Assembly (NCBI RefSeq): GCF_009901585.1
Contig: NZ_WXYO01000001.1
Coordinates: 248,001-312,000 of the forward strand
Length of the DNA stretch: 64,000 bases
Source: Poritiphilus flavus
Lineage (GTDB): Bacteria > Bacteroidota > Bacteroidia > Flavobacteriales > Flavobacteriaceae
Direction of reading: 5' to 3'
Shown: in pieces, positions 61,338-64,000 of the stretch
How the letters are laid out: every line of letters starts with the position of its first letter
Numbering within the stretch: the stretch's first letter is position 1
Translations under genes and position numbers: made by a program
Notes under the pieces: model-generated
The model's database searches: none
What the model saw: the letters and a program-made list of their open reading frames with translations, nothing else
Told to the model about the DNA's origin: nothing

Positions 61338-64000
61338 TCAATAGGACGATGGCACCACGCCGTAGCGTTCTTTGAAGCATTTAGTGAAGTAAGAAAGGTC
61401 GTTAAAACCTACCTTGTAGGCAATCTGAGTCACCGTATCCGCTTTCTGGGCCAATAGTTGGGCGGCTCTTTTAAGTCTAAAATTGCGCAACAGTTCCCCG
61501 GGAGACTCATCGGTAAGCGCTTTGGTCTTTCGATGCAGCTGCGATTTACTCATCGCCAGAGCTTGCTGCATTTGTGGCACCCCAAATGCACCATCCGCGT
61601 AATGCTCTTCCAACATCTTCAGCAGCTGTTCCAGAAAGCGCTGATCTATGGAAGTAACGGTAATTTCCTTAGGATCTATTGGTTTCTCTTTTCCCGAATA
61701 ACGTTCACGCAACTTTTTCCTTTGAGCGATCAGATTCCGGGTTCTGACCAGAAGCTCTTTAGCGTCGAAAGGTTTGGTCAGGTAATCGTCAGCTCCTGTT
61801 TCCAGGCCTTTTATTTTGTTGGCCTGCCCGGCTTTGGCGGTCAGCATGATTACCGGGATATGACTGGTATGCAGATTGGTTTTTAGTCGCTTACAAAGTT
61901 CTATCCCATCCATTTTTGGCATCATAAGGTCTGTGATAACAAGATCAGGGGCATGCGCTTTGGCAATTTCCAGGCCTTTTTGCCCATCCAAAGCCTCCTG
62001 GATCTTAAAATCTTTGATCAATTGCTCTTTGATAAAATACCTCATATCGGTATTATCCTCTACAAGCAATACGGCAGGGATGTCACGCTCATCCGTGCCT
62101 GTTTGGAAAGCGGAGGATCCTGATATTTCATGCTGATATTCGGAGGGCTTTTCTATGAATGGATCTTCGCCGGATTTTATCTCTTCAACCGGAAGATGTA
62201 TTTTAAAGGTGGTTCCCTTGCCCAGTATACTGGAAACGGTGATGGTGCCGTCCATAAGTTCTACCAGATCTCTGGAAAGTGCCAGTCCTATGCCGGAACC
62301 TTCATTCTCTCTGGTGGAGCTGCCATCCACCTGATAGAAACGATCAAAAACAAAAGGCAGTTTTTCCTGGGGTATTCCCTTTCCGGTATCAGAAACGATC
62401 ATTTCCAGGCCCGGCGGACCATAAGAGGCGGTAAAGGAAACCGTAGCTCCATCTTCGCTAAATTTAAAGGCATTACCCAATAGATTATAGGCTATTTTTT
62501 CCAATTTATCGCGGTCAAAGGCAGCCCAAAGTGTGGTTTGAGGAATTCGGACCCTGTAGTCTATTTTTCGTTGGGCCGCATGAGAATTAAAGGAGGAACA
62601 GGCGGCTCTCAGGCATTTAAACATATCCCCTTCCGTAGGTTCTAATTTTAAGCTACCCTCATCTATTTGTGACAGGTCCAGCAGTTGGTTCACCAGTTTT
62701 AAAACCCTGTTAGAATTACGCCGTATCATTTTTACGGTATCCTGGCTTAATTGTTCTTCAGGATGCTGTTCCAGCTGTTCAATGGGGCCCTGGATCAGCG
62801 TGAGAGGTGTTCTGAACTCATGGGAAATGTTCGCAAAGAAGCTGGATTTTAGGCGGTCTAACTCCTGTAACTTTCTATTTGCTTTTTGTTTTACGCGATA
62901 TTGATTATATAAAAGAGCGGCAAGTAGCAGAATTACAATGGAGAAGGCAATGATTCCATTGCGTTCATTGACCCTTTTGTTGAGCTGTAGGGCTTGCAGT
63001 TTCTTATCGGACTCTAAAAGCGCTATTTCCTGGGTTTTCTGTTCATTTTGATATTTGGCTTCGATGTCGCTTGCCAGTTCCCTTTTTTCTTTGGTATAAA
63101 TACTGTCTTTAAGCTCTGTATAGGCCAGCAGGTTGGTATAGGCCGCATCCGCATTTCCCTCTTCCGCAAAGATCTGTGACAAACTTTGATGGACTTCCAT
63201 GGACAGCACATCCAATGCAATACCATCGGCTACGGCCTTTGCCTTTTGGAGATGTTCTTTTGCTTGCTGGTTTTTATTGAGTTTATGGAAACAGCGAGCT
63301 ATTTCCTGGTGTGTATGCCCAATATTCACGGAATCGTCTACTGAAATGGATATCTCCAATGCCTGTTGATAATAACCCAAAGCTTGCTGAAATTCTTCTT
63401 TTTCCCAATAGATCTTGCCCATGGTATACTGACCAAATGCCACACGCTTTCTGTTTCCCAGGCGCTTGTAAATTGAAATGGCATTCAGATTGGCGGCTAT
63501 GGCCTTATCGAATTCTCCTCTTTTTCTATAAACGATGGATAAATTATAGGAGGAAAAAGCCCTTGCAGCCTGGTCATTGATTGCCTTGGCAAGGCTGTCC
63601 GCTTCCAGCAAATAACGTTCGGCACCGTCCAGATTGTCCATACTGCGATATACAAAGCCAATATTGCCCAGTATGAGGATATACCGTCTGGTAGCCCCAG
63701 CCTCTTTAAATATCCTGGCCGCCTTGGTGTAGTATTCCATGGCTTTGGTATACTCAATGGTCTGGGTATGAATAGCGCCTAATACATTGTAGGCATTCCC
63801 AATCTGGATCTTATCGTCAATCTCGCTTGCCAGTGCGACGCATTTCTCCAGGTACTCTTTTGATTTTTCAAAATTGCCTTTCTCCCAATAGGAACCTCCC
63901 AGGGTGGAGTAGGCCGTTGCCTGCCCTTTATAGAAGTTAATTTCCTTAGCCAATGACAAAGCCAGATTACTGACAACCACCGAGGAATCTACCATAGACT
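61338..64000 (-). CDS. One-piece TPR / histidine kinase / receiver / AraC regulator (5' end beyond window)
   Basis: At least 885 residues; the start lies past position 64000, since the first methionine in the window is inside TPR repeats and no signal peptide or stop is seen. Order: TPR repeats (1 to about 330), a coiled linker, one membrane helix (about 343-362), HisKA with H near 392 (FFANISHEFRTPLTL), HATPase with GSGIGLALSRDLV, a receiver with acceptor Asp near 687 (DLVITDLMMPKMDG), and an AraC helix-turn-helix (VTQIAYKVGFNDLSYFTKCFKERYG). It differs from classic polysaccharide-sensing hybrids, which use beta-propellers, in having TPRs. Targets are unknown; the beta-barrel gene downstream is one candidate. 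Confidence 0.9.
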   Translation of the reverse strand, partial: SMVDSSVVVSNLALSLAKEINFYKGQATAYSTLGGSYWEKGNFEKSKEYLEKCVALASEIDDKIQIGNAYNVLGAIHTQTIEYTKAMEYYTKAARIFKEAGATRRYILILGNIGFVYRSMDNLDGAERYLLEADSLAKAINDQAARAFSSYNLSIVYRKRGEFDKAIAANLNAISIYKRLGNRKRVAFGQYTMGKIYWEKEEFQQALGYYQQALEISISVDDSVNIGHTHQEIARCFHKLNKNQQAKEHLQKAKAVADGIALDVLSMEVHQSLSQIFAEEGNADAAYTNLLAYTELKDSIYTKEKRELASDIEAKYQNEQKTQEIALLESDKKLQALQLNKRVNERNGIIAFSIVILLLAALLYNQYRVKQKANRKLQELDRLKSSFFANISHEFRTPLTLIQGPIEQLEQHPEEQLSQDTVKMIRRNSNRVLKLVNQLLDLSQIDEGSLKLEPTEGDMFKCLRAACSSFNSHAAQRKIDYRVRIPQTTLWAAFDRDKLEKIAYNLLGNAFKFSEDGATVSFTASYGPPGLEMIVSDTGKGIPQEKLPFVFDRFYQVDGSSTRENEGSGIGLALSRDLVELMDGTITVSSILGKGTTFKIHLPVEEIKSGEDPFIEKPSEYQHEISGSSAFQTGTDERDIPAVLLVEDNTDMRYFIKEQLIKDFKIQEALDGQKGLEIAKAHAPDLVITDLMMPKMDGIELCKRLKTNLHTSHIPVIMLTAKAGQANKIKGLETGADDYLTKPFDAKELLVRTRNLIAQRKKLRERYSGKEKPIDPKEITVTSIDQRFLEQLLKMLEEHYADGAFGVPQMQQALAMSKSQLHRKTKALTDESPGELLRNFRLKRAAQLLAQKADTVTQIAYKVGFNDLSYFTKCFKERYGVVPSSY

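Overview
The window looks like a chromosomal segment of a member of the Bacteroidota, most likely a marine-type flavobacterium (Flavobacteriaceae). This rests on a PorP/SprF-type type IX secretion protein, a TonB-dependent receptor with a carboxypeptidase-D-like N-terminal domain, a TPR/histidine kinase/receiver/AraC one-piece regulator, LytTR two-component genes, and few Shine-Dalgarno sequences. I see no rRNA, tRNA, CRISPR array, transposase or prophage.

Layout. 1-7.5 kb: an L-rhamnose catabolic operon (aldolase/dehydrogenase fusion, isomerase, kinase, FMN lactate oxidoreductase, NCS1-like permease). 7.6-26.6 kb: a complete nitrate-assimilation island. A leftward arm carries an ABC nitrate importer, an outer-membrane porin, a NarL-type regulator, a nitrate reductase fused to its own electron-transfer domains, and a rubredoxin protein; a siroheme methyltransferase gene precedes it. 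A rightward arm carries nirB, nirD, a DUF4202 gene, a NarX-like kinase, a siroheme synthase and a small unknown gene. 26.7-29.6 kb: an AT-rich single-gene ATPase/TOPRIM protein resembling a fused PARIS-type defence gene, and an unknown gene. 29.9-34.7 kb: a TPR/PD40 and PorP/SprF-SPOR pair and an atypical response regulator. 35-46.8 kb: GH1 glycosidase, glycosyltransferase, LpxH-like phosphoesterase, polyphosphate kinase, an alkaline-phosphatase-superfamily enzyme, a GntR/LacI-like regulator, an alpha-galactosidase and galactokinase. 46.8-51.4 kb: error-prone polymerases DnaE2-like and DinB. 51.5-52.6 kb: four very small membrane-protein genes, partly a tandem duplication. 52.7-64 kb: an EEP-family nuclease, an esterase plus TonB receptor divergent from a LytTR two-component system, a dienelactone hydrolase, a beta-barrel protein and the edge-truncated hybrid regulator.

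How the genes work together. In the nitrate island, nitrate would cross the outer membrane through the porin and be pumped in by NrtABCD. The fusion reductase makes nitrite and NirBD makes ammonium; the two siroheme genes supply the NirB cofactor. The NarX-like kinase and NarL-like regulator lie in opposite arms. The promoters of nasA, nrtA and cobA/nirB share a repeated box, TACGTA-N4-TACGTA, with the 16-bp (7-2-7) geometry known for NarL-family dimers; I propose it as the operator of this regulon.

Most worth follow-up: that operator array; the rubredoxin protein built on a siroheme-reductase-like fold without the siroheme cysteines; and the duplicated small-membrane-protein unit at 51.7-52.6 kb, whose 154-nt untranslated leader is better conserved than the coding region it precedes.
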